A stretch of 64,000 nt of DNA, taken from NCBI RefSeq assembly GCF_013488225.1, contig NZ_CP041241.1:124001-188000 (forward strand). The letters run 5' to 3'. Origin of the DNA: Sinorhizobium mexicanum. GTDB taxonomy: Bacteria; Pseudomonadota; Alphaproteobacteria; Rhizobiales; Rhizobiaceae. A program made the position numbers and the translations under genes. The notes under the pieces are model-generated. The model was not told where the DNA came from, did not search any database, and saw only the letters and a list, made by a program, of their open reading frames with translations. Of this stretch, positions 40,259 to 48,207 are shown in pieces (position 1 is the first letter of the stretch; each line of letters begins with the position of its first letter).

Positions 40259-41320
40259 TCAGACCGGCCCGAGATCCTCGTAGCTTGCATGCAGAGCCCA
40301 GTCGGCGGGGCAGAAGCGGTCCTTTGCGAAATTGTGCTGGTGCCAATAGGGGTAGATATAGGACGGGCGGCTGACCTGGTTCAGACGCTCCAGTTCCTCT
40401 CCGGAAAGCCTTAGATCGACCGCGGCGATATTGTCCCTGAATTGCTGTTCGCTCAGTCCGCCGACAACCAGCGTTGCGATGCCCGGCCGGGTCAGTGTCC
40501 AGGCGAGATTGACCTGTGCGACGCTGACGCCTCGCTCCGCGGCGATTTCCTCGAGGGCATCGATGATGTTCCAAAGCCGTTCCTGATCGCGGATCGGCGG
40601 CTCCGTCCAGCCTGCGGCCTGACGGGAGTCGGCCGGAGCCTTGTCACGGCCGAAGGCGCCGGAAAGCAATCCGGCGGCGAGCGGGCTCCAGACCATGACC
40701 CCGAGGCCTTGATCGACGGAGATGGGCAACAGTTCGTACTCCGCTTCGCGCGCCTGGAGCGTATAATGGATCTGCTGCGTGACAAAGCGGGGCAGGTTTT
40801 TCGTTTCGGCGACACCGAGCGCCTTCATGATGTGCCAGCCCGAATAGTTGGAGCAGCCGATGTAGCGGATCTTGCCCTGGCGCATCAGAGTGTCGAGAGC
40901 GGAGAGCATCTCCTCCACGGGCGTAAGCCCGTCCCACTCGTGCATGAAGTAGATGTCGATATGATCGGTGTTGAGGCGCCTGAGGCTACGCTCGCATTCG
41001 CGGATCAGGTGGTAGCGCGAAACGCCCTCATCGTTCGGACCGTCGCCGATCCGCATGCGCGCCTTAGAGGAAATCAGCACGCCGTCACGCTTGCCGGCGA
41101 GTGCTTCGCCGAGGATCTCCTCAGAGCGGCCAAGCGAATACATGTTGGCGGTGTCGAAGAGGTTGACGCCGCCGTCAAGACAGACGTCGATGAGCCGTCG
41201 GGCGTCTTTTACGTCCTGACTTGCCACCTTCGCGAACGCCCCCACCCCGCCGAAGGAGAAGGTCCCCATCGTGATGGCCGAGACTCTGAGGCCGGAGCGG
41301 CCGAGTGTCCTGTATTCCAT
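40259..41320 (-). CDS. Aldo/keto reductase
   Basis: A 353-residue NADPH-dependent AKR. The catalytic tetrad is Asp in NLFDTANMY, Tyr in the same segment (ANMYSLGRSEEILG), Lys in ISSKARM and His in IYFMHEWD. The cofactor region is near TLVVGGLSEQQFRDNI. Length and text fit the AKR11/12-type oxidoreductases often found beside sugar or polyol transporters. It lies convergent with the dehydrogenase gene and 43 bases downstream of the racemase-like gene on the minus strand. Confidence 0.88.
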   Translation of the reverse strand: MEYRTLGRSGLRVSAITMGTFSFGGVGAFAKVASQDVKDARRLIDVCLDGGVNLFDTANMYSLGRSEEILGEALAGKRDGVLISSKARMRIGDGPNDEGVSRYHLIRECERSLRRLNTDHIDIYFMHEWDGLTPVEEMLSALDTLMRQGKIRYIGCSNYSGWHIMKALGVAETKNLPRFVTQQIHYTLQAREAEYELLPISVDQGLGVMVWSPLAAGLLSGAFGRDKAPADSRQAAGWTEPPIRDQERLWNIIDALEEIAAERGVSVAQVNLAWTLTRPGIATLVVGGLSEQQFRDNIAAVDLRLSGEELERLNQVSRPSYIYPYWHQHNFAKDRFCPADWALHASYEDLGPV

Positions 41321-41363
41321 TGTTTACTCCCATCAATGAATTCAAGCTGAAGGCGCGGCGGTC

Positions 41364-42023
41364 TCAGATGGATGCCAGCTGCCTCGCGACATAGGCCATC
41401 CCAAGTTCCGGACTGGTCAGGAAGGGCGCCGGTGTTTCATCAGCCCCGTCGGCAAGCGCCGCGGCCATCGAAGCCTGGGCAAGCACGACGAGATCGACGG
41501 TTTCCGCCACCGACCGGTAGCCTTCCATCACCCGCGCGTCATGCCCCTTGCGATCGCCGGCGCTGAGCCGCTCGAACGCGCCCTCGCACAACACGGGCAC
41601 GATCGTGCAGTCCTTTCCCGCAGCCTTCGCGCAGTCCTGCAACAGCGCGCTTGTCGGGACCAGCGTCGTGGATAGCGTCGCCAGCACGCCGATGCGCCGG
41701 GCGCGTTCCACGGCCTCCACGGCCATACCCTGATCGATGCGGAAAAGCGGGACGGACGAGAGCGGTCGAATGAGGTCGACGGCACCGCCAAGCGTCGAGC
41801 AGGTGACGACGACCGCGTCCGCACCGGCCTCGGCGGCGGAGAAGACATAAGTGGCAAGCCGCTGCGTCGTCTGCTGCGAGAGCGCGCCGTCACGCACGGT
41901 GTTGGCGAGCAGGCTTTCATCGACGATGTTGTAGCTCGTCCAGTCGGGAAGGGATCGGGTGACAAGCGGCCGGAACCTGGCCACGAGATCAGGCACCGTG
42001 TGTATCAGCGCCAGAGACGGCAT
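41364..42023 (-). CDS. Asp/Glu/hydantoin racemase-family protein with one catalytic Cys
   Basis: A 219-residue protein of the Asp/Glu racemase superfamily (two pseudo-symmetric lobes). The first active-site Cys is present in VVVTCSTLGGAV near residue 80. The position of the second, normally in a G-C-T motif of the C-terminal lobe, reads VVLAQASMAAA, with no Cys. A two-base racemase mechanism is therefore doubtful; a decarboxylase, isomerase or lyase function is possible, as in arylmalonate decarboxylase and maleate isomerase relatives. It is in one unit with the aldo/keto reductase. Confidence 0.75.
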   Translation of the reverse strand: MPSLALIHTVPDLVARFRPLVTRSLPDWTSYNIVDESLLANTVRDGALSQQTTQRLATYVFSAAEAGADAVVVTCSTLGGAVDLIRPLSSVPLFRIDQGMAVEAVERARRIGVLATLSTTLVPTSALLQDCAKAAGKDCTIVPVLCEGAFERLSAGDRKGHDARVMEGYRSVAETVDLVVLAQASMAAALADGADETPAPFLTSPELGMAYVARQLASI

Positions 42024-42057
42024 CGCAAGTTCCTCCCATCGCAGGCTGAAAAAGGTG

Positions 42058-42154
42058 ACGGCGCCGCGCGTCTTATCAGACGCGCAGCGAAGCCGTAACG
42101 CTTTGAATTACTGCATGTTTTCTTAAATCGGCTGCGATTTAAGAAAACATTCAG
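42058..42154 (+). repeat. RIME1-like mosaic palindromic element, copy 2
   Basis: Two palindromes, ACGGCGCCGCGCG...AGCCGT (42058-42096) and CTGCATG...TTCAG (42111-42154), joined by AACGCTTTGAATTA. Same order and orientation as the copy at 1893. The last bases contain the stop codon of the LacI gene on the minus strand (TGA, 42153-42151). Confidence 0.75.
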
Positions 42155-43242
42155 TCTACAGGCAGCTTCGCGGCCGTGGTCTTGCTAGGCCGTCGTCCAA
42201 TCGGCTGCTTTTCTCCGCGCGAGTCGCTGGCGCGGACGACAAGGTCCGCTCCCACCAGGATCTTCACCGACGGCTGCAACTCGGAGGCATTAATCAGGTC
42301 GTCCAGAACGGTCACGGCAAGGTAGCCGATCTTGCGCTTTGAAACCTCGATCGTCGTCAACGACGGTTCCATGGTCGCACTCTGCGGCAGATTGTCGAAG
42401 CCGATGACCGAGACATCATCCGGGATGCGGATGCCGAACTCCTTGAGCGCCCGGATGAAGCCATAGGCGATGATGTCGTTGGTGCAGAAATAGCATTCGG
42501 CGAGCTCGATGCCGGAGCGCAGGAGCGCGCGCGTATCGGCATAGGCGCCATCATAGGTCGACTCCACCGAGATGACGTCTTCCTCACGCGGCTTCAGGCC
42601 GAGACGCGCCATGTTCTTGAAGAACGCATCCCGCCGCAGCCTGAAGTTCGTGGTATCGACATGGCTCGCCACGAAGCCGATGCGCTTGAAACCCTGCCGC
42701 TGGAATCGCGACAGCACCTTGTAGACCGCGTCCTCGTTGTTCATGTCGACGAAGTTGGCGTCGATCACGTCGTAGAACGTATCGATGAAAACCGTCGGCA
42801 GGCCCAGGCCCTGTATCAGGCGTATATCGGCCTCGGTAAGTTCCGTCCCCAACGCGATGACGCCGCTGATCGGGGCACCGGCCAGCGACTCCGCGACGGA
42901 GCTGATGGGCTGGCCTTCGAAACTGACGACCTCAAGCGTGTAGTTCCGGCGCGTAGCCTCCGCCGACATGCCGTCGATGTAGTCGGAAATGAAGACGCTG
43001 TGATCGCGGTTAACCGTATGGCCGTGTTTCGCGATCTTCAGGAACCGCAACGTTTCGCCCGGCTCGGAACTGCTCTTGGTGGCGCGCGGCACGTAGTTGA
43101 GATTGGCAACCGCCTCCAGCACGCGCGCTCGCGTGACGCCGGAAATGTCCCCTTTCCCGTTCAGGACGAGCGAAACCGTAGCAGGCGAAACGCCCGCCGC
43201 GTCCGCGATATCCCGGATCGTCAGAGTCTTCTTTTCCTTCAT
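42151..43242 (-). CDS. LacI-family regulator of the DhaKL/ribose-type importer genes
   Basis: A 363-residue LacI/GalR protein. The HTH and hinge are LTIRDIADAAGVSPATVSLV, residues 6-25, with VLNGKGDISGVTRARVLEAV next. Effector-domain marks are VIALGTELTEADIRLIQGLG, YFCTNDIIAYGFIRALKEFG and VSVIGFDNLPQSATMEPSLT. It is divergent from the sugar ABC genes across 200 bases containing three near-identical palindromes. The C-terminus ends inside a mosaic repeat. The inducer is probably the imported polyol or ketose. Confidence 0.88.
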   Translation of the reverse strand: MKEKKTLTIRDIADAAGVSPATVSLVLNGKGDISGVTRARVLEAVANLNYVPRATKSSSEPGETLRFLKIAKHGHTVNRDHSVFISDYIDGMSAEATRRNYTLEVVSFEGQPISSVAESLAGAPISGVIALGTELTEADIRLIQGLGLPTVFIDTFYDVIDANFVDMNNEDAVYKVLSRFQRQGFKRIGFVASHVDTTNFRLRRDAFFKNMARLGLKPREEDVISVESTYDGAYADTRALLRSGIELAECYFCTNDIIAYGFIRALKEFGIRIPDDVSVIGFDNLPQSATMEPSLTTIEVSKRKIGYLAVTVLDDLINASELQPSVKILVGADLVVRASDSRGEKQPIGRRPSKTTAAKLPVD

Positions 43243-43286
43243 GCGCGCCTGTCCGGATCCCTATTTTTATGCTGCGGAGGCGAAGC

Positions 43287-43297
43287 GTTTAGTAAAC
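43287..43297. promoter_or_regulatory. LacI operator candidate O1
   Basis: GTTTAGTAAAC is a perfect odd palindrome 45 bases from the start of the divergent regulator gene. The same 11-base pattern recurs at 43399-43409 (one end base different) and 43419-43429. Three copies in one 200-base gap strongly suggest the binding site of the adjacent LacI protein. Confidence 0.6.
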
Positions 43298-43388
43298 AGA
43301 TCTCCGGCCTGATTTGGAGGCGTAAGGCAAAAAACGCGCTTCCGCAACCGAAATCCATTGAAAATCGGCTTGCAGAAGGTAATCGGCT

Positions 43389-43429
43389 TTGATAACCAGT
43401 TTAGTAAAGCTTGCTATCGTTTACTAAAC
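43389..43429 (+). promoter_or_regulatory. Promoter with operators O2 and O3 for the ribose-type importer
   Basis: TTGATA (43389-43394) and TGCTAT (43412-43417) are 17 bases apart. Operator O2 GTTTAGTAAAG (43399-43409) lies in the spacer and O3 GTTTACTAAAC (43419-43429) just after the -10 box, at the expected start. A repressor bound here would block RNA polymerase directly. Confidence 0.6.
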
Positions 43430-43442
43430 ATGGGAGGAGACC

Positions 43443-44474
43443 ATGCAAAAGACTGGCGGGCAGCTGGTTATGCTCGTTGCCATCAATTGCCTGCTGCTGG
43501 TCCTGGGCGCTGCCATATCGGGCGGCTCCTTCCTTTCGCTGTTCAATCTCCAGTCGATGGCGAGCCAGCTGCCGGAAATCGGCCTTCTGGCCATTGGCGT
43601 CATGCTCGCCATGTGTGCCGGCAATGGCGGCATCGACCTTTCGGGCATTGCGCTTGCGAACCTCTCCGGCGTGCTTTCCGCGGTGATCGTGTCCTCTTTC
43701 CTGTCGAGCGCCGATAGCGAGACGGCTTTCAGCCTCGCATTCATAGCAGGCGCGATGGCGATAGGTTTCTTCGGTGGCCTGACCAACGGGCTGTTGATCT
43801 CAAAACTCAACATTACGCCGATTCTTTGCACGCTTGGCACGCAGATGGCCTTCATGGGGCTCGCTGTCGTCGTCTCCGGCGGCAAGGCCGTGATGGTAGG
43901 CAGTCCCGCGCTCCTTTCCAGCATCGGCAACGACATGTTCCTGGAAGTGCCGATCAGCTTCCTGATCTTCGTCGTCGTAGCGGGATTGATCGCCGCCGCG
44001 TTGAAGTTCACGCCCTATGGGCTCTGGCTGATGTTGATGGGTACCAACCCGAAGGCGGCACTCTATGCAGGCTTTCCGAAGAATGGCGTGCTGGTGGCCA
44101 CCTATGCAATCAGCGGCACGCTTTCGGGATTGGCGGGCGTCATCATCGCCGCGCGCAACGTCAACGTGAAGTTCGACTATGGCAGCTCGTATCTGCTGAT
44201 CGCGATCCTGATCGCAGTCATGGCCGGCGTGAAGCCCGAAGGCGGCTATGGGCGCGTGATCTGCGTCGTCCTCAGCGCCGTGGCGCTTCAGCTGATGTCC
44301 AGCCTGCTCAACTTCGGCGGCTTGTCCAACTTCGTGCGTGATTTCGCCTGGGGGCTGTTGCTGCTCACCTTCCTTGCCGTCGGCCGCTACGACCTGACCG
44401 GCTTTCTGTTTCCTGGCAATCGCCAGCCCGTTTCTTTGGCGCCGCGCCCTCACGCGCCGAAGCGAGACAACTGA
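43443..44474 (+). CDS. Ribose-type sugar ABC transporter permease 1
   Basis: A 343-residue CUT2-family permease (RbsC-like) with eight to ten hydrophobic segments. Typical blocks are EIGLLAIGVMLAMCAGNGGIDLS and GTNPKAALYAGFPKNGVLVATY, and near the end AVMAGVKPEGGYGRVI. The ribosome site GGGAGGAG is five bases before the ATG. It is the first gene of a six-gene operon and has a partner permease later in the operon, so the pore is probably heteromeric. Confidence 0.9.
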   Translation: MQKTGGQLVMLVAINCLLLVLGAAISGGSFLSLFNLQSMASQLPEIGLLAIGVMLAMCAGNGGIDLSGIALANLSGVLSAVIVSSFLSSADSETAFSLAFIAGAMAIGFFGGLTNGLLISKLNITPILCTLGTQMAFMGLAVVVSGGKAVMVGSPALLSSIGNDMFLEVPISFLIFVVVAGLIAAALKFTPYGLWLMLMGTNPKAALYAGFPKNGVLVATYAISGTLSGLAGVIIAARNVNVKFDYGSSYLLIAILIAVMAGVKPEGGYGRVICVVLSAVALQLMSSLLNFGGLSNFVRDFAWGLLLLTFLAVGRYDLTGFLFPGNRQPVSLAPRPHAPKRDN

Positions 44475-44499
44475 GGGAAGCTTTGTTGTGGAGGAAAAC

Positions 44500-45510
44500 A
44501 TGAAAGCATTATCGAAGAAGATGCTGGCCGGCACTGCCGTAGCGGCAGCAATGCTCGCCGGTTCCGCAGGCGCCCTCGTCGCGCAGGAAAAGCCGGTTAT
44601 TGCAACCGTCGTCAAGATCAGCGGTATCCCGTGGTTCGACCGCATGAACACCGGTGTGGACGCCTTCGCCGAGGCCAATCCGGACGTGGACGCGAGCCAG
44701 AGCGGCCCGGCCACCGCCGATTCCGCCCAGCAGCTCCAGATCATCCAGGACCTCGTCGCCAAGGGCGTCAATGCGCTTGCCGTCGTTCCGATGGACCCGG
44801 CCGTGCTCGAAGGCACCTTCAAGCGGGCGATGGAGCGCGGAATCGTCGTCGTGACGCATGAAGCGGACAACCAGACGAACACCAATGCGGATGTCGAGGC
44901 GTTCGACAACGCCGACTACGGCGCTGCGCTGAACGAGCGTCTGGCGGAGTGCATGGGCAAGGAAGGCAAGTGGACCACCTTCGTCGGCTCGCTCGGCAGC
45001 CGTACCCACATGCAGTGGGTTGGCGCCGGAGAAGAGAACGCCAAGAAGTACTCTGGCATGGAACTCGTGGACCCCAACAACGAATCCTTCGACGACGCCA
45101 ACGGCACCTATGAGAAGGCCAAGGAGATCCTGCGCAAGCACCCGGATATCAAGGGCTTCCAGACCTCCGCCGGCAACGACGTCCTCGGCGTCGGCCGCGC
45201 GATCGACGAAGCCGGCCTGACGGGCAAGGTTTGCCTCGTCGGTACCGGTCTGCCGAACCCCTCCGCCGATCTGCTCGAGTCGGGTGCGATCACCGCCATC
45301 GGCTTCTGGGATCCGCAAAAGGCCGGCATGGCCATGAACGCCGTTGCCAAGCTCTTGCTCGCGAAGAAAGAGGTCACCAACGGCATGGATCTCGGCGTCG
45401 AGGGCTACAACAAGGTCACCGTGAAGAAGGGCGCGGGCGAGGGCCTGCTGATCGTCGGCAACGGCATGGTTCTCGCCGACAAGGCCACCTACAAAGAGCA
45501 TCTTTTCTGA
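44500..45510 (+). CDS. Ribose-type sugar ABC transporter substrate-binding protein
   Basis: A 336-residue RbsB/Peripla_BP_4-type protein. The signal peptide is about residues 1-28 (MKALSKKMLAGTAVAAAMLA, then GSAGALVAQ). IDs of the fold: ATVVKISGIPWFDRMNTGVD, DLVAKGVNALAVVPMDPAVL and GFQTSAGNDVLGVGRAIDEA. The aromatic and acidic residues fit a small sugar or polyol. GGAGG lies upstream of 44500; the slightly longer frame from 44488 would add four residues. Confidence 0.92.
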   Translation: MKALSKKMLAGTAVAAAMLAGSAGALVAQEKPVIATVVKISGIPWFDRMNTGVDAFAEANPDVDASQSGPATADSAQQLQIIQDLVAKGVNALAVVPMDPAVLEGTFKRAMERGIVVVTHEADNQTNTNADVEAFDNADYGAALNERLAECMGKEGKWTTFVGSLGSRTHMQWVGAGEENAKKYSGMELVDPNNESFDDANGTYEKAKEILRKHPDIKGFQTSAGNDVLGVGRAIDEAGLTGKVCLVGTGLPNPSADLLESGAITAIGFWDPQKAGMAMNAVAKLLLAKKEVTNGMDLGVEGYNKVTVKKGAGEGLLIVGNGMVLADKATYKEHLF

Positions 45511-45524
45511 TCGCTCCCAAGCCG

Positions 45525-45550
45525 GCCGGGGGCTCCAAGGGGTCCCCGGC
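45525..45550 (+). promoter_or_regulatory. Intercistronic hairpin after the ribose-type binding-protein gene
   Basis: GCCGGGG (45525-45531) and CCCCGGC (45544-45550) form a 7-bp all-GC stem with a 12-base loop, 14 bases after the stop codon and before the ATPase gene. It is the fourth example in this window of a stem directly after a binding-protein gene. Confidence 0.5.
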
Positions 45551-45600
45551 TGTTAACCGCCGCACTGACTGCGGCGTCGGCAATTCACGAAGGATCCGAC

Positions 45601-47154
45601 GTGTTGGCAAGAGCAACTAGCGAGCAAGGCTTGGGCCGGTTTCTGGAACTCAGAAACATCCAGAAATGGTTTGGCGGCGTGCACGCCCTGCGCGGCATCG
45701 ACCTCACCCTTCAGCTTGGCGAGGCCTATCACCTTTTGGGCGAAAACGGCTGCGGCAAGAGCACGGTCATCAAGATCATGTCCGGGGCGCTTGAGCCGAG
45801 CGCCGGGGAGATCGTGCTGGACGGCCAGACCTTCACCGCCCTCACTCCGATCCAGTCGCTCGCCGCAGGGATCGAGACCGTATACCAGGATCTCTCGCTT
45901 CTTCCGAACCTGACGGTCGCGGAAAACGTCGCTCTGAACGAACAGCTTGTCGGCGGCAATGGCCGCCTGGCGCGTCTTTTTGACCGGTCACGTCTCAGGC
46001 AGACTGCCGAGAAGGCGCTGGCCACCGTCGGTTTGCCGACGGACCGCGCGTTCCTCAACACCACCGTTTCCGATCTTCCGCTTGCGGCACGCCAGCTCGT
46101 GGCGATCGCGCGCGCCATCGCCACCCGCGCCAAGCTTGTGATCATGGATGAGCCCACCACTTCGCTCACCCGACGCGAGGTCGACAATTTGATCCGCGTC
46201 GTGGAACGGCTGCGCTCGGAGAATGTCGCGGTGCTGTTCGTCACCCACAAGCTCGACGAGTGCTACCGCATCGGCGGCCACGCCATCGTGTTTCGCGACG
46301 GGCAATGTGTCGCGCAGGGTCCCATTGAGAATTACAACAAGAAGCAGCTTGCCGAGCTGATGACGGGACGCGTCATCGATTCCGAGCGCTACCGGACCGG
46401 CAAGCCGATGGCTGCGGAGCTTCTGAACGTCAGCCGGCTGATGGCCGCCGGCGTTGAGGAGGTCAGCTTTGGCGTGCGGCAGGGCGAGATCCTCGGCATC
46501 ACGGGGCTGGCGGACTCCGGCCGCAACGAGCTTGCCATGGCTATTGCCGGCGTCGAGCCGGCCGGTTCCGGCACGATCACCCTCGACGGGCGCGACGTGT
46601 CCATAAGACGCCCTGCCGACGCCATTGCGAATGGCATCGGCTATGTCCCCGAGGATCGCCTCGCCGAAGGTCTGTTCCTCGACAAGTCAATTTTCGAGAA
46701 CGAAATCGCGCTGATCATCACCAGGCTCAGCAATGCGCTCGGCGTCGTCGACAAGGAAGAGGGCCGCACCATCGCTGCCCGCCTTTCCGAGGATATGCGC
46801 CTCAACACCAAAGATCTCGATCTTCCGGTCGGAGCGCTTTCCGGCGGTAACCAGCAGCGCGTGCTGATCGGCCGCTGGCTCAGCATCGCACCGAAGCTGC
46901 TCGTCCTCCATGGTCCGACGGTCGGCGTGGATGTCGGCTCCAAGGATACGATCTATCGCGCCATCCAGTCCCTCGCCGAGGCCGGCATGGGCTTGATCAT
47001 CGTCAGCGACGACCTGCCGGAGTTGCTCCAGAACGCCGACCGCATCCTCGTCATGAACAACGGACGCGTCGTCGCCGAGTTCGACGCGGAGCAGGCGACC
47101 GAGGACCAGCTCTACAGGGCAATGCTGACTTCGAAGATGGAGACCGTTCAATGA
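45601..47154 (+). CDS. Ribose-type sugar ABC transporter ATPase, two domains, degenerate second site
   Basis: A 517-residue RbsA-like protein with two tandem ATPase domains. The first has Walker A LGENGCGKST, and Walker B LVIMDEPTTSLTRRE; its signature loop is unusual (LPLAARQLVAIARAI). The second has GALSGGNQQRVLIGRWLS but the Walker B segment reads LLVLHGPTVGVDVGSK, where Asp-Glu is replaced by His-Gly. That would remove the metal-binding Asp and the catalytic Glu from site 2. One active ATP site is common in asymmetric transporters. The start is GTG with GAAGGATCCGAC upstream. Confidence 0.88.
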   Translation: MLARATSEQGLGRFLELRNIQKWFGGVHALRGIDLTLQLGEAYHLLGENGCGKSTVIKIMSGALEPSAGEIVLDGQTFTALTPIQSLAAGIETVYQDLSLLPNLTVAENVALNEQLVGGNGRLARLFDRSRLRQTAEKALATVGLPTDRAFLNTTVSDLPLAARQLVAIARAIATRAKLVIMDEPTTSLTRREVDNLIRVVERLRSENVAVLFVTHKLDECYRIGGHAIVFRDGQCVAQGPIENYNKKQLAELMTGRVIDSERYRTGKPMAAELLNVSRLMAAGVEEVSFGVRQGEILGITGLADSGRNELAMAIAGVEPAGSGTITLDGRDVSIRRPADAIANGIGYVPEDRLAEGLFLDKSIFENEIALIITRLSNALGVVDKEEGRTIAARLSEDMRLNTKDLDLPVGALSGGNQQRVLIGRWLSIAPKLLVLHGPTVGVDVGSKDTIYRAIQSLAEAGMGLIIVSDDLPELLQNADRILVMNNGRVVAEFDAEQATEDQLYRAMLTSKMETVQ

Positions 47155-48185
47155 GTGCTTCACGGATCGAGGAGCTTCAGGAGAGCGCCTCTGAGACCCG
47201 GTCCTTCAGCCTGGGAGACCTGATCCGCAGGCGGCCGGAAACGATCACCTTCATGCTGTTGGTGGCGATCTGCGTCATCGTTACGGCAATCAATCCCGGT
47301 TTCCTTCAGCCTTCGACGCTGATCGACATCGGTCGTGCGAGCGTCGTGATGGGCCTGTTCGCCCTCGGCGTCTTCATCATCCTGGCAGCCGGCGGCATCG
47401 ACGTCTCGTTCACGGCCATCGCGGCCTTCACGATGTATTCGCTGACGGTGCTGGTGCTCAACCACTTCCCCGCCACGCCGATTGTCGTCATTCTGGTTGC
47501 GGCCATCCTGGGCGGCACGCTTCTCGGCGTCGTCAACGGCCTGCTGGTGTACCATCTGAAGGTGCCGTCGCTGATCGTGACGATCGGCACCCAGTATCTG
47601 TTCCGCGGTTTCCTGCTCTCCTTTATCGGCACGGTCTGGATCATGTCGCTGCCGCCGCAGATGGGTGCGTTCGGCCGCATGCCGCTCTTTCAGTTCGAGT
47701 CCGCGAACGGTGCCGTGGTCACGCTGCCCTTCTACTTCCTGATCCTGCCGGTGGCGGCGCTAATGACCTGGTGGATCCTGAACCGCACGCTGATGGGCCG
47801 CGCCATTTTCGCCGTCGGCGGCAACGCGAACATCGCCAGCCGCCTCGGCTACAATCTGCGCACGGTCCAGATTTTCCTGTTCGGTTACGCCGGAGCGTTG
47901 GCGGGACTTGCTGGCATCATCCACGTCTGTGCCAACCGGCAGGCCAATCCCTTCGATCTGGTCGGGACCGAGATCAACGTGATCGCAGCCGTTGTCCTCG
48001 GCGGTGCAAGGATCACCGGAGGTACGGGCACCGTGCTCGGCACCCTTCTCGGCGTGCTTCTGATCGTCGTCATCAACAGCGTGCTCGTGATGGTGGGAAT
48101 TCCCAGCACATGGCAGCGGCTCGTCGTGGGCATTTTCATCCTGCTCGCCGCCGCTTTCTTCGTCACCCGTCAGCGCAAGAAATAA
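47151..48185 (+). CDS. Ribose-type sugar ABC transporter permease 2
   Basis: A 344-residue CUT2 permease, partner of the one at 43443. Blocks: VVMGLFALGVFIILAAGGID, NGLLVYHLKVPSLIVTIGTQ, GNANIASRLGYNLRTVQIFL and AAVVLGGARITGGTGTVLGT. The ATG overlaps the ATPase stop (ATGA). The C-terminus is short and basic. Confidence 0.92.
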   Translation: MSASRIEELQESASETRSFSLGDLIRRRPETITFMLLVAICVIVTAINPGFLQPSTLIDIGRASVVMGLFALGVFIILAAGGIDVSFTAIAAFTMYSLTVLVLNHFPATPIVVILVAAILGGTLLGVVNGLLVYHLKVPSLIVTIGTQYLFRGFLLSFIGTVWIMSLPPQMGAFGRMPLFQFESANGAVVTLPFYFLILPVAALMTWWILNRTLMGRAIFAVGGNANIASRLGYNLRTVQIFLFGYAGALAGLAGIIHVCANRQANPFDLVGTEINVIAAVVLGGARITGGTGTVLGTLLGVLLIVVINSVLVMVGIPSTWQRLVVGIFILLAAAFFVTRQRKK

Positions 48186-48207
48186 GCCCCTATCCAGAGA
48201 GGAATCC

